From the NCBI GenBank assembly GCA_002863145.1, contig PKDW01000127.1, positions 1 through 50,369 of the forward strand: a DNA stretch of 50,369 bases. The letters run 5' to 3'. The translations under genes were made by a program, and so were the position numbers. The notes under the pieces were generated by a model that saw only the letters and a program-made list of their open reading frames with translations, had not been told where the DNA came from and did not search any database. Every line of letters begins with the position of its first letter. Within the stretch, counting starts at the first letter, position 1. The DNA is from Flavobacteriales bacterium (GTDB taxonomy: Bacteria; Bacteroidota; Bacteroidia; Flavobacteriales_D; Sanyastnellaceae). Positions 1 through 9,900 of this stretch are shown piece after piece.

Positions 1-1679
1 TTGTCAAACAGCGCCTGTGCCTTGTCGTCCGCAATGCGCAACAACTTCACACTCTCAAACGGTTCACCGCCCTCGGCACGGGCGTACACCATCCCCACAG
101 TGATGTTGTTGTAATCGCCAGGCTCAAGGGTGAAGGGGCCGGCGCTCTGCAAGAACAAACGGTCGCCCGGAGGGTTCCCCGTGCCCACTTCAGACCATGG
201 ACCCACGGGCACGCCTTCCGTTCCCCACTGGGCAGGGTCCGTGTCTCCCGGGAACATGTAGTCCGCTGGAATTTCCAAATCTGCACCCGTGCCCGGATTC
301 AAACCATCTCCCCCAAAAGCCATGCGCTGGCCATTCTTCCAGTACCCGCGCATGTAGTTGTAGAAATGACCCGCTTGTGTGGGCAGGGAGTTGGGACCGC
401 TTCCCCAATTGAAGTAGATGAAGCGACGCATGCCGAAGCGTTCGTTGTCCACCACGCCGTCGCCGTAGCCAATGCCAATGCCCTCGTAGGGGATGCCGAG
501 CGAATCCACGGCATTGCTGAAGTTGTCCGTCAGTGGGTTGTCGATGCTGTCCGCGTCTTGGTACGGCCCCTCAAAGAAGTCCACCCCAAACGCAGGCGGG
601 TTCTCCCCGTACCCGATTGAGAAGGAATCCGACTCGTCGAAGGCATCGCCGTTGTAGGTGTAGCCGAGACCCCGTTGCACGTCACAGCCAACGTAGTCGT
701 CGTTGATGCCGCCCAAATCGCTGTCCACCCACTGGCACATGTAGGTGTTCGTCAACGTCTGCGTGCCCTGGTTGATCAGCACGTAGTTGTTGAAGGTCAT
801 GTTGTTGATCTCGTCGTTCGTGGAGAACGCAAACGCTTGCGCACGGATTTCCATGCCGATGGGCTCGCCTTGGGATTCGGTGTGAATGTTGCCCTTGTCG
901 TTGAAGATCCAGTAGAAGTTGCGGTCCCCGTAAAGCGGTACGATGTCCTCGCGCTTCCGGTTGCTGCAGTCGATTTCTTGCAAAAAGTCAAACCAAGGGT
1001 AGTCTCCGTTTTCAGGGATGTAATTGCCGTCTCCGTCGTAATCCTTGAACGGCGCGAGGTAATAATCTTGGTTGATGGCCGTGTTGCCGTGGGCGGGATA
1101 CTCCCGGAAGTAGGCCGGCATGGCGTAGCCGTCAGGGAAATCCTCCTCCACCGTGCCCCCTGCGACGGCATCGTAGTACTGGCGGTGACGCTGGGCGTCT
1201 GCGCGCATGGAGATGAAAAACCGGTCGTATTGGTCGCACACGGTGACGTCCACCTCGGCGGAGCCGTCGTTGGTCAGTGGGCCTGGCCAAAAGTCGTTTT
1301 TCCCGTTTCGACGGTGCATGACTGACGCCAATTTCAATTGCTGATCTGGGCTGATGCCACCCAGCCAAAGCCCCCCTGCAAACACGGTGGACACATTGTC
1401 TTCCTTCGGGACGATGTACGAGCCCCGCCAGTTGGCGCGCTCATGCCACAACGTGCCGCCAGTCTCAATCAAAGCCCGAACGTTGTTCCATTCCAAATCA
1501 CGCAGGGCTGTGGCCGGGGCACACGCTCCGGCGCGGGTGGGTGGCTGGGGGGCCACCACGCCTGCATCGTCGGGCATTTGCTTGTAGGTCGTTTGGGCCC
1601 ATGTTGCGCTGGAAGACATGATCCACAGGGCGAAGCAAGCCCCGATCATTCGGACGGGAGAGGGAAGACAGTTCGTCAT
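1..1679 (-). CDS. Large exported protein, 5' part only (runs off the left edge)
   Basis: An open frame without stops runs from an ATG at 1679 to the left edge, giving about 559 residues with no end in view. The N-terminus has a signal peptide: a hydrophobic stretch (MIGACFALWIMSSSATWAQ) ending in a likely Ala-Gln cleavage region near residue 30. The mature part is rich in Asp, Asn, Gly, Tyr and Trp, with phrases such as FAGGLWLGGIS, DYDGDGNYIPENGDYPWFD and MTFNNYVLINQGTQTLTN, a style I associate with very large secreted Bacteroidota proteins that end in a T9SS sorting domain. That domain would lie outside the window, so the export route is inferred. The gene starts 40 bases after the helicase-nuclease stop on the same strand and may be co-transcribed with it. 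I do not recognise a specific function. Confidence 0.85.
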   Translation of the reverse strand, partial: MTNCLPSPVRMIGACFALWIMSSSATWAQTTYKQMPDDAGVVAPQPPTRAGACAPATALRDLEWNNVRALIETGGTLWHERANWRGSYIVPKEDNVSTVFAGGLWLGGISPDQQLKLASVMHRRNGKNDFWPGPLTNDGSAEVDVTVCDQYDRFFISMRADAQRHRQYYDAVAGGTVEEDFPDGYAMPAYFREYPAHGNTAINQDYYLAPFKDYDGDGNYIPENGDYPWFDFLQEIDCSNRKREDIVPLYGDRNFYWIFNDKGNIHTESQGEPIGMEIRAQAFAFSTNDEINNMTFNNYVLINQGTQTLTNTYMCQWVDSDLGGINDDYVGCDVQRGLGYTYNGDAFDESDSFSIGYGENPPAFGVDFFEGPYQDADSIDNPLTDNFSNAVDSLGIPYEGIGIGYGDGVVDNERFGMRRFIYFNWGSGPNSLPTQAGHFYNYMRGYWKNGQRMAFGGDGLNPGTGADLEIPADYMFPGDTDPAQWGTEGVPVGPWSEVGTGNPPGDRLFLQSAGPFTLEPGDYNNITVGMVYARAEGGEPFESVKLLRIADDKAQALFD

Positions 1680-1719
1680 GAATTCAGGTTCCTTTGGAGA
1701 CCGGTCGACGGGAAACGAC

Positions 1720-4700
1720 TCAGTCAGCTTCGAAGATACGAGGTGCGGCGTTCGCAGGAACCTCCACAAGCCGCCAAGGGTCCAAGTACAAGATCCAGCC
1801 GCGTGGAGTGGTGGACTCGAGGTCTGCAAGGGCATTCATGTAGCGGCGAACCTGCTTGGCGTGCTTCTCCACATCCACCTCGCCCGACTTGAAATCCACG
1901 ACGTGCCAGCCCTCGTCGTTTTGGACCACCCGGTCCGGACGCATGGGCCCTTCCACATCCATCCATTCTGGCTCGCATTCCACCGTCGCACCAACCTCAA
2001 AAAACGCCGCCGACTTGGGTTCGGAGAACACCTTGTCCGCCCAAGTCAGCACCTGCTCTCGGTCCTTGGTTTCCAAGGACCAACGCGAGGCAAACCTTGT
2101 GCGAACGGTGGGCCAATCTTCGGCGGTTTGGACTTCGGCCAGCAGGTCGTGAACCAGCGTCCCTAGCTCTGCCTCCACAAGGCCGTCGGGGTGCACCTGG
2201 GACACCTGTGGCCGGGCCATGACCACGCGTTGCGCCGCTTGCTCCCCCAAATTCAAACGGGTCGACACCACCGCCGTGTCCTCCTCCTCTGCTGCCGAGG
2301 CGGCCAAACGATCGTTGACGCCTCGCGCCACCGCATCGCCGTGGGCGTGAAAATGCGCGCCCGTGACGTCCTCTGTGCAGGCCAACACCCATTGGCTCAC
2401 GGAGGCCGGTTCCGCACGGTCAAACTCGAGCTTGGCGGTCTCAGCCAGCACGTCGAGACGCTCCACGGGACGGGTCATGGCCACGTAAACAATGTTCATT
2501 TGGTCGAGCAGCGCGGCGTCCAGTTCCGACTCTGCGAGGTCGTGCAAGGCCGTGTCTTTCATGTCCGAAACCCGAAGCAACGCCGCAGGCAAATCCGTAC
2601 CCGAGGTCGGATCGAGCACCACGGGAACGTGGCCTTTGACTTCGCGCGCCTTGTTGTCGCCTGCAATGACGATGGTCACAGGAAAGGCCAAGCCCTTGGC
2701 CTTGTGGACCGTCATGACTTGGACCGCATCTCGGCCACCACTCGCCACAATGGACCGGGCGTGACCCACGCGGTCCCACGTTCGCAAGAAGCCCCGCAAA
2801 CCGCCCTCCTCGGTGCCTGTGACCTCGAGGGCCATCTCCATCAAGGCTTCGACATAGGCGTCGAACCGGCCAGTCGCGCCCAAGACGTCGCACACGTGAC
2901 CCACCCAAGCGACCAAGGGACCGTGGGCGTACTCCAAGGGACGCAAATCCGGATAGAGGGCATCCATCATCGCTTCGGCATGGAAGGTACTGACGCGCTT
3001 GGTCTTGCCGTCGATCTCCACCTCTGTCCACACCACATGCTCGTCCAACACTTCCGATTCCCGAATGCGCTCGGGCTCCAGCGCGGCAACGCATTGCAAC
3101 CACGCCGTGGCGTGACGGTCTTCGTTGGGATCCACCACCCATCGGGTCAAGGCCACCAAAGCCAGCGCGGCGGGATGACGCCCGACATGCAAGCTGTCTT
3201 CGGTTTGGGGAGTGATTCCCTCGTTGAGCATGTGTTGCGCGATGCGCGCACCTTGCTTGTTGGTGCGCACGAGAATGGCCATGTCGGACCAGTTGAACCC
3301 GCCACCCTCGTCCGAGGCATGATGTCGCAGTCGCGCCACCAAGGCGTCGTTCAACAAAACTTCCCGCGTGTCCTTGTCGGCATCTTGGACGGCCTCAATG
3401 TGGACTTGTCCCTGGAAGCTGTGTTCGGGGGTTTGGGCTTGGTCGTCGTAGACCGCCTGCAAACTGGGCGGAAGGCGGTGCTGCAACGCCCCAAAAAACG
3501 CGTTGTTCCACGTCACAATGGCCTCGCCGCTGCGCCAATTCGACTCGAGCACCTGGTCGTCCAGGGCGTCGCGAAAGGTCTGCTCGGCGTCGGCAAAAGC
3601 GCCTTCTTCGTCGTCCACGATACGCGGCAAATTCAACAGCTGCCTGTAGTCGCCATTGCGCCAACGGTAGATGGCCTGCTTGCCGTCACCCACGACGAGG
3701 GTTCTGTGGCGTTCGGCCAAGACGTGGTCCACGAGCGGGATCAAGTTTTGCCATTGGGTCACCGACGTGTCCTGGAATTCATCCACAAACACGTGGCGGT
3801 ACCGGCTGCCCATGCGTTCAAACAGGAACGGCACGGGGTTGTGACGCACCACGCGCGCCACCCGCTCGTGAAGGGCGTGGAAGGTTCGGACGTTTCTCGC
3901 CTCTTGCACCTTCTCCATCTCTTCGGCAATCACCGCCAAGGTGCCCACCAAATCCACTTTGTGAAGGATGCGCTTGCGCAACATGTGGGACTCCCCGCGG
4001 CTGGTGCCGGGCACCATGTGCTGGACCTGTTCGAGAACGTGTTCCGCATCCGGGGTCACGCGCGCCACCGCATCCACGATGTGGTCGGGGGCCGTTTTGG
4101 TCGTGAAGATTCCGTCGTCAAACATGGTCTGCAACGTCGGCGTGGGTGCGACCGCTTCGCCGCGACGGTTCTTTTCGAGCCATGAGATCAAGGAACCTCG
4201 GGACACGTCTTTTTTGGTCAGACCTTCGCGACGCAAGGCTATCAAGGCCTTGGCCACCCTGGCCGCAAGCTCCTTCTCCTCCCGCTTGACCTCTGCGCGA
4301 ATCGCCTTTGACAAGGTGCTGAAATCCGCGGGCGTCATGTCGCCCAACGCTTCCAGCGCATTGCGCATGCCCTCCTTCAAGACCTCCTTGCCATACGTGG
4401 TCAAGGGATGGCGGATGCGGCTGTCTTTCTCTTCTTCCACCTGGAGTCGGGCAAAGCCCTTGAGCAAGGCCGTCAGGGCCTCCTCACCTGGGGTGCCAAC
4501 GCGGTCGAGCAGGTTGCCCACGGCCTCATCGACAATGCGGTCTTGGTCAAGCTCAATGCGGTAGTCTTGATCCAAGGCCAAATCGCGCGCAAAGCTCTTC
4601 ACCAAGCGGTTGGTGAAACTGTCCAACGTCATGACCGCCATCTCCCCGTAGCGGTGAAGCATGGTGGCGCGCAAGGCTCGGGCGCGGGCGGCCAAGGTGT

Positions 4701-4962
4701 TGGCGGGGAGGCCCGTTTGGTCCGAGAGCTCAGTCACAAAAGACGCCGAGGCCTTGCCTGACCCCACCTTGGCCAAGTCTGACAAGATGCGCTCCTTCAT
4801 CTCCCACGCCGCCTTGTTGGTGAAGGTCAGTGCCAAGACGTGCCGAAACACACGGGGGTCATCCACCGCCAAACAGCACGCGAGGTACCGGCTGACCAAA
4901 CGGTAAGTCTTGCCACTTCCGGCAGAGGCGCGAACCACTTCAAACGACTTGGGAGACTTCAT
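1720..4962 (-). CDS. AddA/RecB-like UvrD-family helicase with C-terminal nuclease domain
   Basis: A 1080-residue superfamily 1A helicase fused to a PD-(D/E)XK nuclease, expected to process double-strand breaks for recombination. Visible motifs: Walker A ASAGSGKT at residues 12-19, motif Ia LALTFTNKAAWEMKERI, Walker B VFVDEFQDTS, motif III VVGDGKQAIYRWRNGD, motif V MTVHKAKGLAFPV, motif VI IVYVAMTRPVERL. The C-terminal nuclease shows GTLVHDLLAEV, then the catalytic Asp-x-Lys in HVVDFKSGEVD, then QVRRYMNAL. I chose the ATG at 4962 because Walker A then falls at the usual distance from the N-terminus; an in-frame GTG at 4980 would add six residues. Its likely partner, an AddB-like nuclease, is about 10 kb away at 15028 on the other strand instead of adjacent. 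The family call is firm; naming it AddA rather than another RecB-like form is inference. Confidence 0.93.
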   Translation of the reverse strand: MKSPKSFEVVRASAGSGKTYRLVSRYLACCLAVDDPRVFRHVLALTFTNKAAWEMKERILSDLAKVGSGKASASFVTELSDQTGLPANTLAARARALRATMLHRYGEMAVMTLDSFTNRLVKSFARDLALDQDYRIELDQDRIVDEAVGNLLDRVGTPGEEALTALLKGFARLQVEEEKDSRIRHPLTTYGKEVLKEGMRNALEALGDMTPADFSTLSKAIRAEVKREEKELAARVAKALIALRREGLTKKDVSRGSLISWLEKNRRGEAVAPTPTLQTMFDDGIFTTKTAPDHIVDAVARVTPDAEHVLEQVQHMVPGTSRGESHMLRKRILHKVDLVGTLAVIAEEMEKVQEARNVRTFHALHERVARVVRHNPVPFLFERMGSRYRHVFVDEFQDTSVTQWQNLIPLVDHVLAERHRTLVVGDGKQAIYRWRNGDYRQLLNLPRIVDDEEGAFADAEQTFRDALDDQVLESNWRSGEAIVTWNNAFFGALQHRLPPSLQAVYDDQAQTPEHSFQGQVHIEAVQDADKDTREVLLNDALVARLRHHASDEGGGFNWSDMAILVRTNKQGARIAQHMLNEGITPQTEDSLHVGRHPAALALVALTRWVVDPNEDRHATAWLQCVAALEPERIRESEVLDEHVVWTEVEIDGKTKRVSTFHAEAMMDALYPDLRPLEYAHGPLVAWVGHVCDVLGATGRFDAYVEALMEMALEVTGTEEGGLRGFLRTWDRVGHARSIVASGGRDAVQVMTVHKAKGLAFPVTIVIAGDNKAREVKGHVPVVLDPTSGTDLPAALLRVSDMKDTALHDLAESELDAALLDQMNIVYVAMTRPVERLDVLAETAKLEFDRAEPASVSQWVLACTEDVTGAHFHAHGDAVARGVNDRLAASAAEEEDTAVVSTRLNLGEQAAQRVVMARPQVSQVHPDGLVEAELGTLVHDLLAEVQTAEDWPTVRTRFASRWSLETKDREQVLTWADKVFSEPKSAAFFEVGATVECEPEWMDVEGPMRPDRVVQNDEGWHVVDFKSGEVDVEKHAKQVRRYMNALADLESTTPRGWILYLDPWRLVEVPANAAPRIFEAD

Positions 4963-4992
4963 GGTGATGAGACGTTGCACGGGACGGGCAAC

Positions 4993-5022
4993 TTTTGGCG
5001 CAAATTAGGGGTTCTAACCTCG
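4993..5022 (+). promoter_or_regulatory. Candidate promoter of the MbnP-like gene
   Basis: A -7-like box TAACCTCG (5015-5022, two mismatches to TAnnTTTG) ends 4 bases before the ATG at 5027. TTTTG at 4993-4997 could be the -33 element, with a 17-base spacer. Transcription from this box would begin at or next to the start codon, giving a leaderless mRNA. This is a sequence match only. Confidence 0.4.
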
Positions 5023-5026
5023 CACG

Positions 5027-5791
5027 ATGAAGATTCCATTCACTCCGTTGAAGCACTTGGGCATCTGCGCCTTGGTTCCGCTCTTGGCCACCGCAGGTTG
5101 CACCCGTCAAAAAGACGCCGAAATCCGCATTGCCTACGACGTGGTGTGGAACGGAAGTCCATACGAAATCGGAGAATCCGCGCCAGATGTCCAAGGCCGC
5201 CCGGTGCAGTTGGAGCGCTTGGAGTGCTACGTCAGCGACTTCGCCATTCACGACGTGGACGAAGGTTGGCTCCCCATTGACACAGTGGCCCGCATCGACT
5301 TCAGCAAGGACGACGCCCATGCCGTTTTGACCATTCCCGGAGAGGGTGACCGCACCATCGATGGCTTACGCATGGGCTTGGGCGTGCCCGAAGACCGAAA
5401 TGTGGATGTCGACCCCGCCTCATACACCGACCCCGACCATCCCCTCGGCTACACCGGCTCTGCCGGTTTGCACTGGGGCTGGGCTGCGGGATACATCTTC
5501 AGCGTGTACGAAGGTCGGCTGCTGACGGAACCCAACACGCTTTTTACCTACCACGCCGGCGACGACCTGACCTTCCGGACCACCGAGTTGATGTGGGAAG
5601 AACCCTGGTTGCTGGAATGCGGGAGCAAGGATCACAACATCACGCTGGTGCTGGATGCCTACGAATGCCTCCACGGCGTGAACGACACCATCGACCCTGA
5701 AATCGATCCTGAGACCCACACAGGCAACAACTTGCCCCTCGCCATTCGTTGGGTGGACCTCTACCAAAACGCCTGGTCCATCCAGCCGTAA
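5027..5791 (+). CDS. MbnP-like lipoprotein (putative copper-binding partner of a MauG-like enzyme)
   Basis: A 254-residue protein with a lipoprotein signal (LLATAGC, lipid-modified Cys near residue 25), so probably anchored to a membrane facing the periplasm or surface. The body fits the MbnP-like family: an early beta region with [17 protein letters not shown], the stretch [15 protein letters not shown], and the hallmark [16 protein letters not shown], in which the Trp residues are clustered. In characterised MbnP proteins a Trp is oxidised to kynurenine by the di-haem enzyme MbnH and copper is bound. Eleven bases downstream lies just such a di-haem protein, which strengthens the call. No methanobactin precursor or biosynthesis genes are visible, so a role in methanobactin uptake is not supported; copper handling is the inference. 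Which Trp would be modified cannot be told from the sequence alone. Confidence 0.82.
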   Translation: MKIPFTPLKHLGICALVPLLATAGCTRQKDAEIRIAYDVVWNGSPYEIGESAPDVQGRPVQLERLECYVSDFAIHDVDEGWLPIDTVARIDFSKDDAHAVLTIPGEGDRTIDGLRMGLGVPEDRNVDVDPASYTDPDHPLGYTGSAGLHWGWAAGYIFSVYEGRLLTEPNTLFTYHAGDDLTFRTTELMWEEPWLLECGSKDHNITLVLDAYECLHGVNDTIDPEIDPETHTGNNLPLAIRWVDLYQNAWSIQP

Positions 5792-5802
5792 TTTTCTGCG
5801 TG

Positions 5803-6903
5803 ATGCGCGTGTCAACCACATTCATTTTGGGCCTCTTTCTTGGCGGCTTGACCCTTGTGGGGTGTGATTGTCACGGCCCTGAGCCTGTGTGGAATCCAAC
5901 ACCCTACCCCCTCGAGATTCCGCCGTTTTTCCCTCCCATGGACCTCCCTGCCGACAACCCGTTGACGGAAGAAGGGGTGCGCTTGGGGCGCATGCTGTTT
6001 TGGGAAACCCGGCTCAGCGAAAACAACGCCATGTCTTGTGGCACGTGCCACTTGCCCGAGGTCAGTTTTGCGGATCCCGAACCCTACAGCACCGGAGTGA
6101 CAGGCGCCATTGGCACCCGCAACGCCATGGCCCTGATCAACATGGGCTGGGCGTCGTCCTATTTCTGGGACGGGCGGGCGCTTACGCTGGAAGAACAAAT
6201 CTTCGAGCCCATCCCCCACCCCGACGAGATGAACCTGCCTTGGTCTGAGGCCGTTGCTCGTTTGGCCAACGACGACACCGAGTCCGATTACCCGCAACGC
6301 TTCTTCGATGCGTTTGGGACCACCGAGATCACGGCGGATTTGGTGTCGAAGGCGATTGCCCAGTTTGTGCGCATCATGATCAGCTCGGACAGCAAATTTG
6401 ACCAGTGGCGGCGCGGGGAAGCGAGTTTGACCGACAGCGAATACAACGGCTACCAGATGTTCCTCCGGGAAGGCGGCGATCCAGAAGTCGTGCCCGGCGG
6501 TCAATTCGGGGCCGACTGCTTTCACTGCCACGGGGAAGCCGGGCTTCAATTCACGGACCATCTGTTCCACAACAACGGACTCGACCCGAGTTTCGAGGCC
6601 GATCCAGGGCGGGCTTTGGTCACCGGAAGCCCCCTGGATTCAGGACGTTTCCGCACCCCGACGTTGCGCAACGTGGCCCTCTCCGGACCCTTCATGCACG
6701 ACGGCCGGTTCCAAACCCTGGAGGAAGTTGTCGAACACTACAACTCCGGCGGGGTGGCGTCTTCGACAATCGATCCTTTCATGAAGTTTGGATCGGGGGG
6801 GTTGGCCTTGGCGCCGTCCCAAAAAGCGGACCTCATTGCTTTCCTCCACACCTTGACGGACACGGTGTTCACGCAGAATCCTGCGTTTCAGAACCCCCAC
6901 TGA
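5803..6903 (+). CDS. Di-haem cytochrome c peroxidase / MauG family protein, MbnH-like
   Basis: A 366-residue di-haem protein. The N-terminus has a lipobox (LTLVGC, Cys21), so it should be a lipoprotein like its neighbour. Two c-type haem motifs are present: CGTCH at residues 79-83 and CFHCH at 239-243. Other family marks are [19 protein letters not shown] before the first haem, the Trp-rich segment [15 protein letters not shown], and the late [20 protein letters not shown] with its conserved His. Members either reduce hydrogen peroxide or, as in MauG and MbnH, use a high-valent di-iron state to modify Trp residues of a partner protein. The adjacent MbnP-like gene, 11 bases upstream on the same strand, makes the MbnH-type role more likely. 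The start at 5803 is preferred because it directly precedes the signal peptide; an upstream in-frame start lies inside the preceding gene. Confidence 0.88.
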   Translation: MRVSTTFILGLFLGGLTLVGCDCHGPEPVWNPTPYPLEIPPFFPPMDLPADNPLTEEGVRLGRMLFWETRLSENNAMSCGTCHLPEVSFADPEPYSTGVTGAIGTRNAMALINMGWASSYFWDGRALTLEEQIFEPIPHPDEMNLPWSEAVARLANDDTESDYPQRFFDAFGTTEITADLVSKAIAQFVRIMISSDSKFDQWRRGEASLTDSEYNGYQMFLREGGDPEVVPGGQFGADCFHCHGEAGLQFTDHLFHNNGLDPSFEADPGRALVTGSPLDSGRFRTPTLRNVALSGPFMHDGRFQTLEEVVEHYNSGGVASSTIDPFMKFGSGGLALAPSQKADLIAFLHTLTDTVFTQNPAFQNPH

Positions 6904-6920
6904 TGTAACCTTGAGCAGCC

Positions 6921-6936
6921 CTCGCCCGTACGCGAG
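6921..6936 (+). other. Small hairpin in the 5' leader of the PKD-protein gene
   Basis: CTCGC (6921-6925) and GCGAG (6932-6936) can pair around a 6-base loop, ending 3 bases before the ATG at 6940. A -7-like box TAACCTTG lies upstream at 6906-6913. The hairpin could affect translation start, but five base pairs may also be chance in GC-rich DNA. Confidence 0.25.
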
Positions 6937-6939
6937 AGC

Positions 6940-9900
6940 ATGTTGAAAGCAAAACAGTTTGCGAAAATTTCCACCCTGGTCACGATGGCCGGGGTGCTTG
7001 CGTTGTCCGCGCCTTCTGGCGCATGGGCTCAATGTGGCACCCTGCTCGATGGCGACGGTGTGGCCACGGCGGACCCCGTGTACTTCGAGTGCAACGACGG
7101 CAACACCCCTTTTGAATTTTTCCCGCTGACGCAAGGGACCTGGACCAACGTGACGGTGAACTGGGGCGACGGCTCGGCACCGGAATTTTTTGCGGTTTGG
7201 GACAACCTCAATGCCATCAGCCACACCTACGCTTACCAAGAGCACACCACCTACAATTTGACCTTCACGACGGCTGCGTGTTCGGCCTCGGCCATTCTGG
7301 AAAAGAGTGTGCTGGTCAACCCCGCCATCGTGGTGCCTGAAGGATGGCCCACCGGCGCGTGCGCCCCGGCGACGTTGAGCTTTGTCAACGGCTCCACCAA
7401 CGTCACTCCAGACACCGAATTCACGTGGACCTTTGACGACGGCACCACCTTGACCGCTGGGGCTTCAAACGAAGGCGCCACGGTCGATCACTTGTACGAC
7501 GCATTCACCACGGGATGTCAACGCGAGGTGAATTTGACGGCCACCAACGCATGTCGAACCTCTGAGTTTGGTGTGCCCGCCGCCGTGACCATCGACTACA
7601 TCAACATTTGGGACCGAGACAACCCCTTGATTGACGCCTCGGCCACCGTGCTTTGCTGGCCTGAAAACACCATCGATTTGTGGAACGTCTCCGAGATGGT
7701 GTGCTTCAACAACGGCAACACCCAGCAGCGCAAGGAGCGCTGGGACTTTGGAGGCCCTTTTGGTCCCAGCGGAACGAGTGAGATTGACTGGCGCCCCTGG
7801 ATCAACTCCGATCCAGTGACACTCACCTTCCCAGGCGTAGGTGAGTACACCATCTCCCTCGCCATTGAGAACTACTGCGGCATCGACGAACAGGAGATCA
7901 CCATCGTGGTGCGCGAACCCTTGACGGCCGAGGTCGCTGGCCCCACCTTCGTGTGCGAGGGCGAAAGCTTGGAGTTCACCGCCACTGCAGCTGGTGCAGA
8001 TTGGTTTGAGTGGGACTTCTACGGCACCGATCAATATTGGTACCCCTCGCAGACGGGCAACATGACTTGGACATACAACACCTCTGGCGTGTATGACCTC
8101 ACCGTGCAAGTGGGATTGGACAACCAATCGGAGTCGTGCGTGGCGGAAGCCATCCACCAGATTGAGGTACAGCCCAAGCCGCAAGCCAACATTGTCCTTT
8201 CAGACACGCAAGGCTGCGACATGCTGACGGTGGATGCCGAAGAAGCGGTCCGCGAGGGCATCTCGTACGAGTGGACGTTGCCCGACGGCAGCACCGTGGC
8301 GGGCCCTGAAGTCGCGGACATTGAGTTGACAACAGTGGGGAGCCACTTGTTTGGGTTGGCCGTCACAGCGACCAATGGTTGCGTGCGCATGGTCAACGAA
8401 ACCGTGGACATCCACCCTTCCCCTGTGGCCAGCTTCACTGCCGGTGCGGTGTGTGAAGGCGAAACGACAGCGTTCACCGATTTGAGCTTGCCCAACGGAA
8501 GCGACACGCTCGTGAGTTGGAATTGGGCGTTTGGCGACGCTGGGACCTCGTCGGACCGTCACCCTGAACACATGTTCATGGGTGGGGGGGATTTTACCGT
8601 CACGTTGGAGGTCAGCGACCCGTACTGTGCAGCGAGCACTTCCCAGGAAGTGACGGTGCGCGAGACGCCTGACCTGGACATTTCAAGCAACGTGACAGAG
8701 GGATGCTCTCCGCTGTTTGTGGACTTTTCTGCCACGAGCAACGGCAGCGTCGTGTGGACGTTTGGCGACGACAACGGAGGCGACGGGGACGTGGTGTCCC
8801 ACATTTACTTGGGAGATCCGACCGTGGAAGTGATGTACCCTGTCACGGCACAAGCCATCAACGAATTTGCATGCACCACCGAAGCCACCCTCGAAGTGCG
8901 AACCCTGCCGAGTTCAGACGCCACTTTCTCGGTGTCGCCCGCGGCATGTTCGCCTTTCACGCCCGTGTTCACCAACGAGAGCGCGCGCGCCACAAGCTAC
9001 AAGTGGTTGTTTGAAGACGGCACCTTTTCGGAAGAGGTGGAACCCACCCACGTATTCACCAACACCACGGGATTCCTCCAGGCTGAGTCTGTGCAACTGA
9101 TTGCGTATGCCGCCAACGGTTGTCACGACACCACAGGCGCACCGGTCACTGTGAAGCCTGAAGCGTTGTTCAACATGGTCTTGGACCAAACCGAAGCGTG
9201 CTCTCCCTTCTCGATGATGGCGCCTGAGATCAATGGGGCCCAAAACCACATGTGGTCTTTTGGCGACGGCACACCCAACTCCATGGTGCCGAACCCCGTG
9301 CACGTGTTTGAAAACAACACGGACGCGCCGGTGACCTTCACCTTGACGCTGGAGGCGGAAAACAGCTTTGGCTGTCCCGGTTCGGTGGCGCGTGAGGTCA
9401 CCGTGAACCCGAGCCCCGTGGCCGAATTCACGGCAGACATCCAGAGCGGATGTGCGCCATTGACCGTCACCTTCGAGGAAATGAGTCAGCGCGCCACGAC
9501 GTACGCCTGGAATTACGGCGATGCCACCACAGCCTCAGGATTGAACGACACCGCGCACGAACACACGTTTGAGCTGGAAGGCTTTGACTTGATCTCCCGC
9601 GCCGTGACTTTGACCGTGGAGGCCGAAGGCGGTTGCACCGACGCCCACACCCTCGCCGTGGAAGTGTACCCCGAAGTGGTTGCCAACCCCGTTGGGGCAT
9701 TGGAAGGATGTGCCCCTTGGCAGTCCGACTTGACGGCCGAAGGCTATGCCGGCGCGAGCAACCACAACATTACATGGACGTTGCCCGAAGGAGACACGTT
9801 TGAGGGGGTGGACCTTCAACGCACGTTTGTGGGCCTTGAAGGACAGGACGAGGAATTGACCTTGGGCTTGAGCATCACCTCTCCCTTTGGTTGCCAAGCC

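Noticed and set aside
2191-4185. Long plus-strand frame of 664 codons opposite the AddA-like gene
   Set aside because: It is antisense to clear helicase motifs, rich in His, Gly, Arg and Val, without any recognisable domain or signal. High GC at third codon positions gives such frames by chance. The same applies to 29307-31445, 36701-38683 and 48304-50280 (plus) and 9535-10839 and 40485-42446 (minus).
5749-5802. An earlier start for the MbnH-like protein inside the MbnP-like gene
   Set aside because: It would place extra residues in front of a complete lipoprotein signal; the ATG at 5803 gives a normal signal peptide and an 11-base gap.
5027-6903. A methanobactin biosynthesis operon
   Set aside because: Only the MbnP/MbnH-like pair is present. 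No precursor peptide, MbnB/MbnC-like genes or associated transporter are nearby, so calling it a methanobactin locus would be unsupported.
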